Positions 6,647 to 7,602 of a stretch of 7,602 nt of DNA are shown in pieces. Source of the stretch: Candidatus Saccharimonadia bacterium (GTDB lineage Bacteria; Patescibacteriota; Saccharimonadia; Saccharimonadales; Saccharimonadaceae); the NCBI GenBank assembly GCA_023257145.1, contig JALRDA010000026.1:1-7602 (forward strand). The letters run 5' to 3'. The position numbers were made by a program, and so were the translations under genes. Below the pieces are notes generated by a model, which did no database searches, was not told the DNA's origin, and saw only the letters and a program-made list of their open reading frames with translations. Each line of letters opens with the position of its first letter. Positions within the stretch are counted from its first letter, which is position 1.

Positions 6647-6675
6647 AGTGTACGTCATCCCACTGCCAGTGGCAA
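6647..6675 (-). promoter_or_regulatory. Predicted leaderless promoter of the small membrane protein
   Basis: On the minus strand, TTGCCA (6675-6670) is a five-of-six -35, followed by a 17-nt spacer and TACACT (6652-6647). Six bases remain before the ATG at 6640, so transcription should start at or beside the start codon. The -35 overlaps the palindromes at 6660-6674, a natural position for repression. Confidence 0.7.
6660..6674. promoter_or_regulatory. Overlapping palindromes, candidate operator
   Basis: CCACTG C CAGTGG (6660-6672) and TGCCA G TGGCA (6664-6674) are both perfect and overlap. They cover the -35 of the small membrane protein promoter and lie in the region shared with hxlR. Binding by the HxlR-family protein is an inference. 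Confidence 0.4.
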
Positions 6676-6692
6676 GGCATAAGCGTGATCCG

Positions 6693-6722
6693 TGTTTTAA
6701 ACATGCGTCGACACGTCTACGC
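6693..6722. promoter_or_regulatory. Two further palindromes upstream of the hxlR promoter
   Basis: TGTTT T AAACA (6693-6703) is perfect. It is followed by an imperfect 18-base palindrome (6705-6722) with 7 of 9 arm positions matching, ending three bases before the hxlR -35. The location suits autoregulation of hxlR, but short palindromes can arise by chance and the motifs do not resemble one another. Confidence 0.3.
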
Positions 6723-6724
6723 CT

Positions 6725-6753
6725 TTGACAATACGAAGCGCAAACGTTATAGT
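6725..6753 (+). promoter_or_regulatory. Near-consensus leaderless promoter of the HxlR regulator
   Basis: TTGACA (6725-6730), an exact -35 consensus, is followed by a 17-nt spacer and TATAGT (6748-6753). Exactly six bases (6754-6759) separate it from the ATG at 6760. Transcription should begin at or next to that ATG. Because the promoter lies inside the longest possible reading frame, it fixes the true start at 6760 rather than 6685. Confidence 0.8.
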
Positions 6754-6759
6754 AATAGT

Positions 6760-7083
6760 ATGATTACAGCCGAAAAAACGATAGGTTGCGTAAAAGCAGC
6801 CACAGAAATACTTGGCGATAAATGGACTCCGCAGTTACTGCGCTACCTGGCAAACGAAAAATCTGTTCGCTTTTGTCATCTTCAGGATCTTGTCGGGGGA
6901 ATAAACCCGCGTACACTATCCGCACGTCTTACTCATCTCGAGCAAGAAAGCATTATTGAAAAATCAGCCATTAGTTCGCCATCACGTTGCGAATACCACT
7001 TAACTGAAAAAGGCAAAGAACTACTGCCAATCATTCGCGACATGGAGCGCTGGAGCTCGCGATACTCGCAAGAAGGTTGCTAA
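6760..7083 (+). CDS. HxlR family winged-helix transcriptional regulator
   Basis: Cytosolic DNA-binding protein of the HxlR (MarR-like winged-helix) family, 107 residues, a normal family length. The core runs from ILGDKWTPQLLRYL (17-30) through the recognition region GGINPRTLSARLTHLEQ (46-62) to the wing CEYHLTEKGKELLP (77-90). The helix after it (91-104) is where the family dimerises. Cys10 aligns with the N-terminal cysteine that senses oxidants or electrophiles in HypR and YodB; C39, C77 and the C-terminal C107 are further thiols, and a Cys10-Cys107 pairing like YodB's is possible. The frame can be opened at 6685, but those extra 25 residues contain the promoter and do not look like the family, so 6760 is preferred. 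It diverges from a small membrane protein gene and precedes a response regulator by 34 bases. Confidence 0.92.
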   Translation: MITAEKTIGCVKAATEILGDKWTPQLLRYLANEKSVRFCHLQDLVGGINPRTLSARLTHLEQESIIEKSAISSPSRCEYHLTEKGKELLPIIRDMERWSSRYSQEGC

Positions 7084-7090
7084 GCAACCT
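7074..7090. repeat. Perfect inverted repeat over the hxlR stop codon
   Basis: AGGTTGC TAA GCAACCT forms a 7-bp stem with the stop codon as the loop. No T run follows on the plus strand, so it is a weak candidate for an intrinsic terminator. It lies just upstream of the response regulator's presumed promoter and could be an operator or an mRNA 3'-end structure. Confidence 0.5.
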
Positions 7091-7105
7091 CTAAGCTAAC
7101 TTATA

Positions 7106-7111
7106 TACCAT
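7106..7111 (+). promoter_or_regulatory. Possible leaderless -10 of the response regulator
   Basis: TACCAT fits TAnnnT and lies six bases before the ATG at 7118; the overlapping TATACC (7104-7109) is an alternative. No Shine-Dalgarno is present and no clear -35 at the right distance. TTGCTA (7077-7082) is 19 nt or more from any candidate. The weakest of the set. Confidence 0.35.
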
Positions 7112-7117
7112 ATTCAT

Positions 7118-7602
7118 ATGAGAGTTTTAGTCATAGAGGATGAACACAAAATTGCTCGAGCACTCAAGAAAGCGCTTGAGCAAGAGACGTACGCGGTTGA
7201 CGTCGCATATGACGGAGACGAGGGTTACGCAATGGCAACGACAGAGCCATATGATGTCGCTGTGATTGACCGAATGCTACCTGGACAGCACGACGGCATA
7301 TCAATCATCAAAGCTATGCGCGACGCAAAAATTCACACACCAGTGCTACTCCTCACCGCACTCGGTAGTATCAGCGATCGTACAACAGGACTAGATAGTG
7401 GCGCCGATGACTATTTAGTAAAACCGTTTGCTCTTGAAGAGTTGCTTGCACGTGTCCGTGCACTTCTTCGACGACCCGCAGAACAGCACGCAACTATCCT
7501 CACCGCCGGTGATCTATCACTTAATACCGTCACCTTTGAAGTCAAGCGCGCTGGACAACAGATTCAGCTGACTGGCAAAGAGTTTGCTTTGCTTGAATTT
7601 TT
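7118..7602 (+). CDS. OmpR/PhoB family response regulator, C-terminus cut by window edge
   Basis: DNA-binding half of a two-component system; a sensor kinase presumably phosphorylates it and may lie beyond the right edge. The 161 visible residues contain a complete receiver domain (1 to about 117): acidic pair E7-D8, phosphoacceptor D51 in VIDRMLPG, switch T80, and K102 in the KPF motif. A short linker leads into the start of an OmpR-type winged helix (GDLSLNT at 131-137, LTGKEFALLEF at 151-161). About 65 residues should be missing. The loop after the phosphoacceptor (PGQHDG) seems one residue longer than the usual PGMDG. The ATG has no ribosome-binding site; it lies 34 bases after hxlR and may be leaderless or co-transcribed. 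The ligand or stress sensed is unknown. Confidence 0.95.
   Translation, partial: MRVLVIEDEHKIARALKKALEQETYAVDVAYDGDEGYAMATTEPYDVAVIDRMLPGQHDGISIIKAMRDAKIHTPVLLLTALGSISDRTTGLDSGADDYLVKPFALEELLARVRALLRRPAEQHATILTAGDLSLNTVTFEVKRAGQQIQLTGKEFALLEF

Overview
The window is a compact, gene-dense stretch of bacterial chromosome with moderate GC. It uses the standard code: every long frame ends in TAA or TAG, and no gene needs an in-frame TGA. Gene content, small intergenic gaps, a diverged TGT and start sites without a 5' leader suggest a reduced-genome bacterium of the Candidate Phyla Radiation, most like Saccharibacteria (TM7). That assignment is an inference from protein style; the window has no rRNA or other marker.

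Layout. Positions 1-1101 (-) hold an AI-2E/PerM-type membrane transporter whose C-terminus runs off the left edge. Positions 1205-2407 (-) hold tgt, tRNA-guanine transglycosylase, with all catalytic and zinc ligands but an altered base-recognition loop. Divergent from tgt is a flavodoxin-like NAD(P)H-dependent FMN reductase (2488-3048, +). An unrecognised histidine-rich 279-residue protein follows (3130-3969, +), preceded by a 12-codon ORF. A likely operon comes next: a YajQ-family protein (3982-4476), an ABC ATPase (4498-5247) and its ABC-2 permease (5250-6476), a NatAB-like exporter. A hairpin at 6456-6488 ends this operon and also serves a convergent 46-residue single-pass membrane protein gene (6500-6640, -). 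That gene diverges from a HxlR-family regulator (6760-7083, +). The right edge is the first two thirds of an OmpR/PhoB response regulator (7118 to the edge).

The most interesting signal is how genes start. Several (tgt, the 12-codon ORF, yajQ, the small membrane protein, hxlR, probably the response regulator) have a -10-like hexamer placed so that exactly 6 nt separate it from ATG, with no usable Shine-Dalgarno. This predicts leaderless mRNAs. For hxlR the upstream element is nearly perfect (TTGACA, 17 nt, TATAGT) and moves the start 25 codons inside the longest frame. Other genes (the transporter, FMN reductase, ABC ATPase and permease) have ordinary Shine-Dalgarno sites, so both modes coexist.

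The right-hand end looks like a sensing and regulation module: a HxlR regulator with a family-typical N-terminal cysteine, palindromes in the divergent promoter region, a small membrane protein as its likely target, and a two-component regulator just downstream. No mobile element, CRISPR array, tRNA or rRNA was seen, and no gene-free stretch exceeds 300 bases.
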